Assembly: GCA_000224765.2 (NCBI GenBank)
Contig: AGAU01000083.1
Coordinates: 43,424 to 107,423 of the forward strand
Source: SAR324 cluster bacterium JCVI-SC AAA005
GTDB lineage: Bacteria > SAR324 > NAC60-12
Direction of reading: 5' to 3'
DNA: 64,000 nucleotides
Shown here: positions 44,055 to 53,067 of the stretch, one piece after another
Position numbering within the stretch: the first letter of the stretch is position 1
How the letters are laid out: each line of letters opens with the position of its first letter
Translations under genes and position numbers: made by a program
Notes under the pieces: model-generated
The model's database searches: none
What the model was told of the DNA's origin: nothing
The model's input: only the letters and a program-made list of their open reading frames with translations

Positions 44055-44908
44055 TCACTTGTAGACTTCGAGCAATCCTTTGACAAATCGTCTTTGAAAG
44101 AAGATGACTACTAGTAGGGGGGGAGTAGCGCCAGAATCGCGATGGAAAATCCTTGGTACCCACGTGCTGTCCAAATACCGAGCATCAAGGTAGTGAAGTT
44201 TTCACTGGTTGAGATCATCAGTGGCCAAAGGTACTGATTCCAACCCACCACAAACAAAATAAGCGCTATGGCAGCAATCATCGTTTTGGACAAAGGCAAC
44301 AGGATATCAATAAAGAAACGCCAGGGGCCTGAACCGTCAAGTGTAGCGGCTTCCAGCAGTTCATCCGGAATAGATCGGTAGAATTGCCGGAAAAAGAAGG
44401 TCCCCGTAGCCGAAGAGATCATGGGGAGGATTAGTCCACTGTAGGAATCCAACATATTTAGATGAACCACAACCTGATAAGAAGGAATGATTCTAGCCTC
44501 CAGGGGGAAGAGCAGGGTGATAAAAATCATCCAAAAACAGAAACTTCCGAAAGGAAAACGGAAGAATACGATTGCATAGGCTGCGGTCATTGAGATCACC
44601 AGGGAGCCAACCATGAAGCCCAGCCCAAGAATCGTGCTGTTAAGCAACATTCCTGGAACTGTAACCTGCCCACGAAAACCGCTCTCCTGCCACCATAGGG
44701 TGACATAGTTCTCAAGCAACTGATCACCAATCCACCACTGAATTCCTTCTTCAGCCAGAGTTTGGGGAGAATGTGTGGAAGTTGTGAACACCAACCAGAT
44801 CGGAAGTACCAGTAACAGCACTCCTGACAGCAAAATCAGGTGGCATCCAGGCTGAAGTTGCTTGTACCAGTAGAGCAACAGCTTTACCGGGGTGTGAGAC
44901 GAGTTCAC
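44055..44908 (-). pseudogene. UgpE/MalG-like ABC permease gene, frameshifted near its end
   Basis: Carbohydrate-type ABC permease related to UgpE (glycerol-3-phosphate). Six membrane helices and the ATPase-docking loop ELLEAATLDGSGPWRFFIDI are present. The start is probably GTG 44908, overlapping the upstream pentapeptide gene's stop by four bases. The frame runs into stops after AILALLPPY. Adding one base to a run of seven C on the coding strand (44117-44123 here) restores LLVVIFFQRRFVKGLLEVYK and a stop at 44055, the normal end of such permeases. No partner permease, binding protein or ATPase is nearby, so this is an isolated, damaged survivor of a sugar-phosphate uptake operon. Confidence 0.8.
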
Positions 44909-45291
44909 TCTGAGGTATCCTCTGCCAAAACGAGTTGTTTTGAGCACCCGGTAAACTTGATGCACCCATCAGGCATCGTTGTGTTGCAAATACGAGCTCC
45001 TCCTAAAAAAGCCCCACGCAAATTGGCATCCATAAAGTCTGCTCCGTCAAGATCTGAACCCCGAAGATCAGCCCACTCGAGGTTGGTTCCACGGAGATTG
45101 GCACCAGCGAGATTGGTACCACGCAGGTCTGCTTCTGATAAGATGCTCTTAGCCAGATCGACTCGCATAAGGTTAGCACCTCGGAGTTGAGCACCCTTCA
45201 GATCGATTCCGCGCAAGCTGGCATTTTTCAAATCCCCATTGGGGCACGCTGTCGATTTTGCTAGTTTTTTCAGGTCTTCTGCATTAGCCAT
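44905..45291 (-). CDS. Pentapeptide-repeat protein, cytoplasmic form
   Basis: 128 aa. AAGGAAA precedes ATG 45291. No signal peptide. The N-terminus EDLKKLAKSTACPNGDLKNA corresponds to the family cap but has only the first Cys (C-P-N-G in place of C-x-x-C). About 14 repeats (LRGANLMRVDL, LRGTNLAGANLRGTNLEWAD) are followed by the closing signature ICNTTMPDGCIKFTGC and a 12-residue acidic tail. Very close in its start to the split gene at 19542-20030. Overlaps the damaged permease gene by four bases, so both were once co-translated. Confidence 0.85.
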   Translation of the reverse strand: MANAEDLKKLAKSTACPNGDLKNASLRGIDLKGAQLRGANLMRVDLAKSILSEADLRGTNLAGANLRGTNLEWADLRGSDLDGADFMDANLRGAFLGGARICNTTMPDGCIKFTGCSKQLVLAEDTSE

Positions 45292-45366
45292 AATTTCCTT
45301 GGGGCTGGTTGGGGAAAGAGCAGATTTTCTATCAAGAAATCTTCAACAAAGGTCAGACTGTATTGC

Positions 45367-45807
45367 TCAGGAACTGAGTTCTTCAGTAGGCTCTAAAATT
45401 ACCTCTCCATTGAGGATCAGAAAATGTTGCATTTCAGCAGTTAGCGAAGCAGACACCGCACAGTATTTTTGGTGACCCAAGTGAATTGCCCGCCAGACTC
45501 GATAAGCGTCAATCTCTCCTTCCACATCAAAGGTCACCTTGATTTCGGTAAACTTGGTTGGTAATTCTTTGTGGCGCACTCCCTCTGTGCGGATATGTAA
45601 CTTGTTGATTTGCTCGAGGTGGCGTTTGAGGATCATTGTCACATCAATCCCAATACATCCGGCAACACCTGCTAGTATCAACTCCATTGGAGTGAGGCCT
45701 TCTCCCAAGCCCCCATACTTTTCGGTGGCGTCCATTTCCAGTTTGAAGCCAGATGGACAGGTGGAGACAAATTTTCGCTGGTGCAGCCAAGTGGTATCGA
45801 CGATCAT
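45367..45807 (-). CDS. OsmC/Ohr-family protein
   Basis: 146 aa. Both catalytic cysteines of the thiol peroxidase family are present: ILAGVAGCIGIDVTMIL and HQKYCAVSASL, separated by the usual distance. GGLGEGLTPMELIL is the typical lead-in. It reduces organic hydroperoxides, usually with lipoylated proteins as electron source; this YhfA-like shorter branch is less well defined. GGAGG sits at good spacing before ATG. It lies upstream of a pentapeptide-repeat gene on the same strand, with no other stress genes beside it. Confidence 0.88.
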   Translation of the reverse strand: MIVDTTWLHQRKFVSTCPSGFKLEMDATEKYGGLGEGLTPMELILAGVAGCIGIDVTMILKRHLEQINKLHIRTEGVRHKELPTKFTEIKVTFDVEGEIDAYRVWRAIHLGHQKYCAVSASLTAEMQHFLILNGEVILEPTEELSS

Positions 45808-45952
45808 TTAAATCCTCCGGTTTAGAAAACAGTTTTAACAAAGGCAGACAAACAATTTTGTAGGATTTTTGCTGCAAGTCCAGTGATCGCTACAATCATA
45901 GAAAGAATTTGATTCAATGGTGCACACTTTCAAGCCTCCTCAGTAAGCACGG

Positions 45953-47263
45953 ATGCAGATCACTCATCAGCGGATTCTCAACATCGCCATTCCTATTGTC
46001 TTAGCTAATGTCACCGTACCGCTACTGAGTTTAGTAGATACGGGAGTGGTAGGACAAATCGACTCTCCCATTCCAATTGCCGCGGTGGGAATGGGTGGCT
46101 TGATCCTTAATACAACTTACTGGTTCTTTGGTTTTTTGAGAATGGGCACCACGGGTCTAGCTTCCCAAGCCTTAGGAGCTCAGAATAGTGCCGAGGTGAA
46201 CGCGATTCTAACCCGAGTACTTCTACTGGGAGGAGCCGCTGGACTACTTATCATAGCCTTACAGGTCCCTCTATTTTGGTTGGCTTTCCTACTCTCTCCT
46301 GCTACCGAAGCAGTAGAGACCCAGGCACGATTATACATGCAGATCCGAGTGCTCAGTGCCCCAGCTGCAATTGCTATCTACGGATTGAATGGCTGGTTGA
46401 TTGCCCAGGAGCGCACCCGCTCAGTTTTATTGTTACAGATCTGGATGAATGGGCTCAACATCCTGCTAGATCTCTGGTTTGTGATTGGTCAGGGATGGGG
46501 AGTGCAAGGTGTCGCTTGGGCAAGTTTTCTTTCAGAAATCAGCGCTCTAGTACTTGGGTTATTAATCTGCCGGAACACCTTGCTGGGTAGGGACTGGCGT
46601 AACTGGTCCAGAGTATTTGATCGGGACATGTTGTTGCGCATGGTGAATGTCAATCGGGACATCTTACTACGAACCTTGATACTACAGTGCATCTCGGTTT
46701 CATTCCTTTTTGTTGCTGCTGATTTTGGGGTGGTTGAACTGGCAGCGACACATTTGCTTGGGCAATTCCTTATAGTTACTGTCTTCGCACTAGATGGGTT
46801 CGCCTTTGCTGCCGAGACCCTGGTTGGTCAGGCGATTGGTGCGCGCAGTCGGTCGGGGTTCCGTCGCAGTGCATTGATGGCCAGTTACTGGGCGGTAGGA
46901 ATCGCCTTGTTACTGACACTTGCGATTGCCTTGTTTGGAAATTGGATGATCGAATTGCTCAGCAAGTCGGAAGAAGTACGGCAAACCGCGGTCAAGTACC
47001 TTCCGTTTCTCTTGCTCATCCCAATTTTTGGGGTGGGATCCTGGATGTTGGATGGGATATTCATTGGTGCCACACAAACCAGAGACATGCGCAATATGAT
47101 GGCTATCAGCCTACTGACCTATGGAATCGCTTTGATCTTTTTGGTACCGATCTTTGGCTTGTTCGGACTGTGGACAGCATTATTGATATCCCTAATCGCC
47201 CGTGGTGTAACCTTGGGGTTTTGCTACCCAGGCCTGGAAAAGCGTTTGCTAGCAAAAAGATGA
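45953..47263 (+). CDS. MATE-family efflux transporter, DinF branch
   Basis: 436 aa, twelve membrane segments. The opening RILNIAIPIVLANVTVPLLS followed by LVDTGVVGQIDSPIPIAAVG is typical of DinF-like MATE proteins; the second half begins with RDILLRTLILQCISVSFLF and has FAFAAETLVGQAIGAR. DinF homologues protect against oxidative stress and bile-salt-like compounds; the substrate here is unknown. It differs from the NorM-type MATE at 30030-31394. Single gene, divergent from the OsmC gene, so a shared stress regulation is conceivable. Confidence 0.9.
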   Translation: MQITHQRILNIAIPIVLANVTVPLLSLVDTGVVGQIDSPIPIAAVGMGGLILNTTYWFFGFLRMGTTGLASQALGAQNSAEVNAILTRVLLLGGAAGLLIIALQVPLFWLAFLLSPATEAVETQARLYMQIRVLSAPAAIAIYGLNGWLIAQERTRSVLLLQIWMNGLNILLDLWFVIGQGWGVQGVAWASFLSEISALVLGLLICRNTLLGRDWRNWSRVFDRDMLLRMVNVNRDILLRTLILQCISVSFLFVAADFGVVELAATHLLGQFLIVTVFALDGFAFAAETLVGQAIGARSRSGFRRSALMASYWAVGIALLLTLAIALFGNWMIELLSKSEEVRQTAVKYLPFLLLIPIFGVGSWMLDGIFIGATQTRDMRNMMAISLLTYGIALIFLVPIFGLFGLWTALLISLIARGVTLGFCYPGLEKRLLAKR

Positions 47264-47556
47264 ATAATTCATTTAATTTTTTTAACTTCCCTCAATTTTT
47301 CAAAGCTGAGTTCCAATTATATTGATTTTCAGCTGGACCCAAGCGGTAGTGCAAAGCTGCAACAACAAAGCTGAATCGGTCTCATCTCATCCAATATTAC
47401 ATCTGACCCGCATTGATCTGAGGTTGGGATGATGCCATCTTGGCAAGTAGTTTTATACATATCTTTTCCGCTTCCCAACTCAGGAGATCTCTTTACACAT
47501 CCCGTATTCTTATCCTTATTTTTTCTAGTGTCTTCTGAATCTATATTTCAAGAAGC

Positions 47557-48792
47557 TTACTGTTCAGTAGTTTTTGCAACAGGCAGGGTCTCGCTAAAAT
47601 GTTTAGCCAGCGTAGATGAGAGGGTGGAAAAAGTCGCCAATCCGATAAGTATCAGCACTCCATTCTCAAAATGCTCATAACCTCCCACGCTGACCACCAA
47701 CGATCCTCCGAAGATGCCAAACCCCATTTGGCCTGCACCGACGATTCCTGATGCACTTCCTCCAAGCTCTCCTGCTGCTGCAATCGCAACCATAGTCGAA
47801 TTAGCGATTACAAAACCTGATGCAAAACCAAATAAGAAACATGGAATCGCAATCAAAGTAGGATGATACCAACCCACAACACTTGGTAGCAGTAATGCAC
47901 TGGTTGCTACCATAGAAATCAGTCCACCAATCTGTGACATTCTCTCGATTCCAAAACGGTGAACAAAGTTTTTTGTGATGAAATTCCCCAAGGTATATCC
48001 ACATGGAATCAACACAAACCAAAAGCCGATCTCCGTATTGTCTACACCAATTCTCTGATATTCGAATGGAACAAATCCAACCATCGTGAAAAAAATTCCA
48101 ACACAAAACGAGGAAGAAAGCATGAACGTCAGGAATATCCGATTTTTCATCAAGATCAAATAATCCTGAGCCAGGCTACCCAAAAGAATTTGCGGAATCG
48201 GCCGTAGGTTAGTTTCTGGCAGAAAGATGAAATTCAGTACCAGAGGGATCAAGCCTGCGAAGAAGATCCCAAACATGATCCCCTTCCAACCAATCAAATC
48301 ACTAATCAAACCACCAAAAGCAAAACTGAAGATTGGTACAATCACCATGATTCCACTGATCGTTGCAAAAGCACTGGCCCCTTCCAATCGACCATATGAG
48401 TCATTGATAATCGCTCGTATAATCGAGGCAATCGAAGCAGCACCAATGCCTTGCAGCACGCGGGCGATTACGAGTACCTCAAAAGACTCAGCAGAAGCCG
48501 CCAACAATCCCCCGAGGGCAAACCCAACTAGACCAACCAGCAGGGGACGACGACGACCATAACGATCAGAGAGTGGGCCATAGATCAGCTGAGAGACTGC
48601 CATCGCAATGAAATAGCCAGAGAGTAGAGACTGTGCAGCAGCTTCGTCAACACTGAAGTATTTGGTGATTGAGCTGAGAGCTGGTGAAATGATCGTGATC
48701 CCAGCAGTGCCGCAACCCATAGTGACAACCAGCAACCAAATCGCTATCTTGCGGGGAGCTAATGGATTCACAGATTTTGATTGTGTGAACAA
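47557..48792 (-). CDS. MFS transporter, Bcr/CflA drug-resistance type
   Basis: 411 aa, twelve membrane segments. Motif A reads YGPLSDRYGRRRPLLVGLVG between helices 2 and 3, and motif C-like ARVLQGIGAASIASIIRAII follows, as in Bcr/CflA proteins that export drugs or dipeptides with H+. The C-terminal half has GGSASGIVGAGQMGFGIFGG. No ATG is available at the front. TTG 48792 is the longest choice and GTG 48771 an alternative. Upstream neighbour on the same strand is a large hydrolase gene 40 bases away, so the two may be co-transcribed. Confidence 0.88.
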   Translation of the reverse strand: MFTQSKSVNPLAPRKIAIWLLVVTMGCGTAGITIISPALSSITKYFSVDEAAAQSLLSGYFIAMAVSQLIYGPLSDRYGRRRPLLVGLVGFALGGLLAASAESFEVLVIARVLQGIGAASIASIIRAIINDSYGRLEGASAFATISGIMVIVPIFSFAFGGLISDLIGWKGIMFGIFFAGLIPLVLNFIFLPETNLRPIPQILLGSLAQDYLILMKNRIFLTFMLSSSFCVGIFFTMVGFVPFEYQRIGVDNTEIGFWFVLIPCGYTLGNFITKNFVHRFGIERMSQIGGLISMVATSALLLPSVVGWYHPTLIAIPCFLFGFASGFVIANSTMVAIAAAGELGGSASGIVGAGQMGFGIFGGSLVVSVGGYEHFENGVLILIGLATFSTLSSTLAKHFSETLPVAKTTEQ

Positions 48793-48831
48793 GTGGTAAA
48801 ACTCAAAAAAGAAAGGACAGAGAACTCAATT

Positions 48832-51282
48832 TCAGGGAAATCGGTTTGTGAAATCAAAAAAACCAGCGCTGCGCACTCCTCCCCAACCATATTGACGAAC
48901 TGTCTTATCAAAAATAACGTAGTGCGGTGTACCTGACCCAGAATAGATCGGCAGGAAATGCAGGCTCCATTTCTCTGCTTCAGCCGTAGTACCTGAAAAA
49001 AATGCCATCATCCGCTTTGGGAATTGAGGATGAGGGTACATGATTGATGCTGCCAGTTCCCCAACATACTCTTTACCCTCTAGGCGCAATCCATTTTCTA
49101 TGAACTTAAGGGGCGTGTGAGGTAATAGCTTCTTGATCATTAAATTGGATTCCAGATTGCCCAACATCACTAAGTTGAAATCTGATTCGATAGAGTTCGT
49201 CACTTCAGTATCTGCCATCACTCGCACATAGCCATTTGCTCTGCGCCAGAATCGAATAGCAATCTGATTCGCTCGGTGCAGCAACATTTCCTGCTGGTGC
49301 GTTTCTCCCTGCGTTCCGTAGACCAACACAAAAGGGTTTAAGAACACAGACTTCAATGCAGGATACTCTGTTACTAGTTGCACTGCTGCATCTGGTTCTG
49401 GGCCCAATAGCATTGGGGAATCATCCGAGATCGAATATTGCTGCTGGTTCCAAATGATTCGCTCAATTGGCAGGTTGAGAGCACCCCAGTCAACCTCCAT
49501 TGCCAAGATATTCTCAGTATTTAATAAAACCTTTTCTCCGATCACTTCCGCAGAAATTGAAGTTTGCTGCAGTGCTTCCTGTTGCGAAAGAACTCGAATC
49601 CAGTAAAAAGTATCGTTGATTGATAAGTCAAAAAGACGAATATTGAATTTCTGAGGATATTGATTACGAACTTGTAGTCTCAGAAAGTCCAGCACCTCAT
49701 CGTTATCCACAGCATCAGATCCTCCTCCGGAAGAACGTGGGTCATCCCACCAGTGACCCTGCTCTGGAAGTTCTCGGTAGTTGACCATGAAGTTTCTCTC
49801 CTTAAGGAACTTCTGGAACATTCTGGGGTGCAGAGGGGGAACTGTAAGGTCCTGCGCTCCGTGAGTAATCACCACGGGCAGGTGCTGCAGGTTTTCCAGA
49901 AAGTAAAGATTGTTGGAATCCTGCATCACCCTATTCCGAATATTTAGTAAGTCTGGAGCAGTAAACATCTGACTTTTCTGCATCGTGAATGGGGAATAGT
50001 GCTGAAAACCTGTCCACCCAGCCTGGGGTGCCAATGCTGCAAAACGTGACGGATCATGCAGGCCGATGTGCCAGACTCCCTGCCCCCCCATGGAACTACC
50101 TGCCAAATAAACGCGATCAGGGTCAATTGGGTATTCTTTCATCACTTTTTCAAAAACTTCTTCAAAGTCCCGACGTCCCCAGTCCTGCCAATCAAAACCA
50201 TAGGGCCTGCGGTTTGTAGGAGTGATCACAAACGTCCAATCCTTGCTGGAATAATAACCCGCCAAATTGATTGCTTCCACTCCCGCCCCATGTAGAGAAA
50301 AAATCACTCCATACTGCTGCTTTGGATCATAGGGCTCCGGAAAACGGATACCGTAGTACTGAACAGAGCCATCTACTCCAGAAATAAATGTTCGTTTCAG
50401 TGGTTCAGTATGAGACTTTTTATTCAATTTGATTGCAATTCGTGAAAGTTCTTCTTGCGCGCCATCTTTGAGAATTAGATCAACAGCAGTAAATAACTTA
50501 GAAAATTCTGATAATTCAAATTTTAAAGGGAATTTAACAATTCCTAATGGTGGAATTGGTGGAATCTGATGGACTTTTTCTTTCAGGATCGAGTTTGGGG
50601 CCAATTCGATTGTCAGGTCCCGCATCCAACTTTTGGATGCGTTCAAAACGGGCACAGCTATCAGGACTTGTTTTTCCTCTGAATCCAAAAGATCTGGCTG
50701 AGTTACATCCTCCAGTAAAAGAGCCTTTTGTTCGTTTGATTCAATCTGAAAGCGAAAGGATCTATTATGCTTCCCAGCAAACTTGACAAGAATTTTGTTC
50801 GTACCTTTTTGTAAAGGTACGGCTGTCTTCTGAAAGTTCGCATAGTAAGGCTCCCCCTGGTACCTTCGGCCGTTGACATAAAATCCGCCAACCTGTTGAG
50901 AGCGTACCAGAGCGACCTGATCTGAGTCAGCTTTGATTTCTGTATACGCATAGCCCGTATTCAAAAGCCCTACTCCACCCATTCGGTTATAGGAGGAGTT
51001 CCAGTCAATCTTCTCATAATTGATTTCAACTCGATCAGAGTCTACAAAGATCTCCTCCCACTTCAGAAGTCCCTGATCTGAATATTCTGAATAAAACACT
51101 TGAGAATCATTTGGGGTAATGTGTTCTTCACCTCCATGTTGGACCAGGTGGTCGGTTCCACTATCTCTTGGAGCCGCCATAAAGGGACCCAGTATTTTCC
51201 ATGAATCAATTGAAAAAGATTCGGCTGGCCACAATGGATTAATGGTGAGTAGCCAGAACAAAACAGCAAATATAAATTTCAT
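48832..51282 (-). CDS. Large exported alpha/beta hydrolase (prolyl-oligopeptidase/esterase-like)
   Basis: 816 aa. A signal peptide (FIFAVLFWLLTINPLWPA) directs export. The first 330 residues are beta-rich (carbohydrate-binding or propeller-like, not recognised). The hydrolase core is about 330-560: VIFSLHGAGVE (oxyanion region), nucleophile Ser in YLAGSSMGGQGVWHIG, Asp in THGAQDLTVPP and His in LPEQGHWWDDPRS. The order matches S9/esterase D or PHB-depolymerase-like enzymes. The last 250 residues have no known domain. It likely cleaves an ester or peptide in the periplasm. A drug-efflux-type MFS gene follows 40 bases downstream. Confidence 0.8.
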   Translation of the reverse strand: MKFIFAVLFWLLTINPLWPAESFSIDSWKILGPFMAAPRDSGTDHLVQHGGEEHITPNDSQVFYSEYSDQGLLKWEEIFVDSDRVEINYEKIDWNSSYNRMGGVGLLNTGYAYTEIKADSDQVALVRSQQVGGFYVNGRRYQGEPYYANFQKTAVPLQKGTNKILVKFAGKHNRSFRFQIESNEQKALLLEDVTQPDLLDSEEKQVLIAVPVLNASKSWMRDLTIELAPNSILKEKVHQIPPIPPLGIVKFPLKFELSEFSKLFTAVDLILKDGAQEELSRIAIKLNKKSHTEPLKRTFISGVDGSVQYYGIRFPEPYDPKQQYGVIFSLHGAGVEAINLAGYYSSKDWTFVITPTNRRPYGFDWQDWGRRDFEEVFEKVMKEYPIDPDRVYLAGSSMGGQGVWHIGLHDPSRFAALAPQAGWTGFQHYSPFTMQKSQMFTAPDLLNIRNRVMQDSNNLYFLENLQHLPVVITHGAQDLTVPPLHPRMFQKFLKERNFMVNYRELPEQGHWWDDPRSSGGGSDAVDNDEVLDFLRLQVRNQYPQKFNIRLFDLSINDTFYWIRVLSQQEALQQTSISAEVIGEKVLLNTENILAMEVDWGALNLPIERIIWNQQQYSISDDSPMLLGPEPDAAVQLVTEYPALKSVFLNPFVLVYGTQGETHQQEMLLHRANQIAIRFWRRANGYVRVMADTEVTNSIESDFNLVMLGNLESNLMIKKLLPHTPLKFIENGLRLEGKEYVGELAASIMYPHPQFPKRMMAFFSGTTAEAEKWSLHFLPIYSGSGTPHYVIFDKTVRQYGWGGVRSAGFFDFTNRFP

Positions 51283-51458
51283 GGCATGAGAAAGTAGGAG
51301 GAGGATCTGTACTCTGGTAAGCCAAATTTTGGGCAGGCCGATTTCAGGCTGAATAGAAGTGGGATTGGATATTTAGTTTTGAAAAGCTTTAGTCTTAAAC
51401 GTATTGATCAGAGAAGCTGAGAAGGAATGCTGAGGAGAAGACCTTGGGAATTATTTCA

Positions 51459-51535
51459 TGGTCGGGGTGACTGGGTTCGAACCAGCGACCTCTTGTTCCC
51501 AAAACAAGCGCGCTACCAGACTGCGCCACACCCCG
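51459..51535 (-). tRNA. tRNA-Pro (anticodon TGG)
   Basis: 77 nt with encoded CCA. The acceptor stem CGGGGTG pairs with CACCCCG. A D-arm, an anticodon stem CTTGT/ACAAG with loop TTTGGGA (anticodon TGG), a short variable loop and a T-arm with GGTTCGAACCC can all be drawn. It reads CCA codons and, with a modified wobble U, other proline codons. Isolated between a hydrolase gene and a small secreted-protein gene. Confidence 0.96.
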
Positions 51536-51590
51536 CCACAAAAACCAACAATTTTTATCGTATCCACAAGGAATAGCAAGAGAAATTTGA

Positions 51591-52010
51591 TCAGATGTCT
51601 TGGACTGCAATTCCAAATTGGTGACGGATCATTTGGCGAACCAGAAAATCGTTTTCTAAACCTGCAAAGCGAATTTCAGTGCGGATCTTGTCGCGGATGT
51701 AACGCAACTCCTGCTGTGTCGTACTCAAGGAAATGTCTTGCTTCAGATTTACGCCCATTAGATTGTTGAGCACATTTCTGCGCAAGCGTCGTTTGACGAG
51801 CTGAATTTCCTCGGTTTGATAAACATTTAAAGTTGCTTCAATCTCTGACTGATTGTAGCCCATCAGCGATAGTTTGACCCACTGGGAGAAGATGTTTTTT
51901 GGTGTGTTGATATTGTCCTGAGCAATCCCTCCGATAGGTAACATTGTCGAAAATACAATTCCAATTCCCAGAACAAATAGTGATTTCTTCATCAATTTGC
52001 ACAATGACAT
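51591..52010 (-). CDS. Small secreted protein (139 aa), unknown
   Basis: 139 aa, not recognised. ATG 52010 has a strong ribosome site (GGAGGA) at about nine bases; the signal peptide core is KSLFVLGIGIVFSTMLPI, cleaved near IAQ. The mature protein is largely helical and charged (IEATLNVYQTEEIQLVKRRL, LRYIRDKIRTEIRFAGLEND) without Cys. Probably periplasmic. It lies between tRNA-Pro and a divergent small exported protein. Confidence 0.65.
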   Translation of the reverse strand: MSLCKLMKKSLFVLGIGIVFSTMLPIGGIAQDNINTPKNIFSQWVKLSLMGYNQSEIEATLNVYQTEEIQLVKRRLRRNVLNNLMGVNLKQDISLSTTQQELRYIRDKIRTEIRFAGLENDFLVRQMIRHQFGIAVQDI

Positions 52011-52172
52011 AAAAATTCTTCCTCCAAAAAAAGCAAAATTTAATACTCTTCATATCGGCAGATTGATTTAGAACTTTAGCTCTTTCTTTACACTTTCTGT
52101 TTTGTACTATGCTTTGGAACAATCCTTGTTTTCCGAACAGTTCTTTTACTCACTGCTTTTCATGGATTCAGT

Positions 52173-52610
52173 ATGCGTCGCTTGTTACTCAGTTGCTCGT
52201 TACTCTTGATCCCTTTAGGAGTATTTGCGCTACCGCTTCAGACTGCGATTCTGAGTCCCAGTGAAGAGGCAGTTGGTACCGCTTTGATATACATCGACTA
52301 TGTGGAATTGCTTGATCCTAGCAAACAAAAAATGGGTAAAATCGCTTATGTGATGCGAGAGGGGTTGTTTGAAATGCTTCTGGTCAGAGAGGATGAGGAC
52401 AAATCTATCACTGGCCGGGCCACGAATCGAAGGTTATACAATGAAGCAGGGGAACTAGTAGCGCTTTATGATTGGACTTCGTTTTGGGTCTATGTTTACA
52501 GCCCGAACGGTAAACAGCTTGGAAAAGCCAAATGTATCGCCTTCCGTGGGATTTGTGCAGCTGGTGTGGCAGGTTATCTAAGTGGCCTTTTAGGTCCTCC
52601 ATCTTTTTAA
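52173..52610 (+). CDS. Small exported protein (145 aa), unknown
   Basis: 145 aa, not recognised. Signal peptide: RRLLLSCSLLLIPLGVFALP. The middle is a run of strands (ALIYIDYVELLDPSKQKMGK, LVALYDWTSFWVYVYSPNGK) suggesting a small beta-sandwich with YNEAGELVALYD-like turns. The C-terminus (GICAAGVAGYLSGLLG) is hydrophobic and Gly-rich and could insert in a membrane. Convergent with the RibD-like gene, ending 8 bases from it. Confidence 0.6.
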   Translation: MRRLLLSCSLLLIPLGVFALPLQTAILSPSEEAVGTALIYIDYVELLDPSKQKMGKIAYVMREGLFEMLLVREDEDKSITGRATNRRLYNEAGELVALYDWTSFWVYVYSPNGKQLGKAKCIAFRGICAAGVAGYLSGLLGPPSF

Positions 52611-52617
52611 ATCAGTT

Positions 52618-53067
52618 TTATTCTCCAAAACTTCTCAGCCAATCTTGCAAACTCTCACAAATTTCCTCCACGCAAAGTCCTTCCACTACCTCCACGCCTG
52701 CGCTTCTCATGATCGAAAGCCCTGCGCCATTGACTCTTGGATGAGGATCTCTGATACCAATCACTACATGCCGGATGCCAACTTGAGAGATTGTTGTTGC
52801 ACAAGCAGGAGTTTTTCCTACAAACGAGCAGGGTTCCAACGTGCAATAGAGAGTCAGCCCGCTAAAATCTAATCCAAGCTCCTGCGCTTGACGAATCGCA
52901 TGGGCTTCGGCATGATCCTGCCCAGGAGGATGAGTCCAACCTTCCACAAGTAGCTGATCCTTCTCAACCAAGACACACCCCACATGGGGATTGTTTCCTG
53001 TCTTGCCTCGAACCGTTTCCCCAAGTTTAATTGCTTGCTGCATCCAGTATTCATTGGGGAGCTGCAT
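52618..53067 (-). CDS. Stand-alone RibD-type deaminase domain
   Basis: 149 aa from ATG 53067 (a longer frame lies over the upstream gene). Zinc-dependent cytidine-deaminase fold: H-A-E in [13 protein letters not shown] and the second zinc pair in [16 protein letters not shown], with the G-(K/R)-T-P-x-C form specific to riboflavin-pathway deaminases. [11 protein letters not shown] and [11 protein letters not shown] also match RibD. The reductase half that completes bifunctional RibD is missing; the frame ends cleanly. It deaminates the pyrimidine intermediate of riboflavin synthesis or a related compound. Overlaps the fucose-synthase gene by 17 bases; no other rib gene is near. Confidence 0.83.
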   Translation of the reverse strand: MQLPNEYWMQQAIKLGETVRGKTGNNPHVGCVLVEKDQLLVEGWTHPPGQDHAEAHAIRQAQELGLDFSGLTLYCTLEPCSFVGKTPACATTISQVGIRHVVIGIRDPHPRVNGAGLSIMRSAGVEVVEGLCVEEICESLQDWLRSFGE

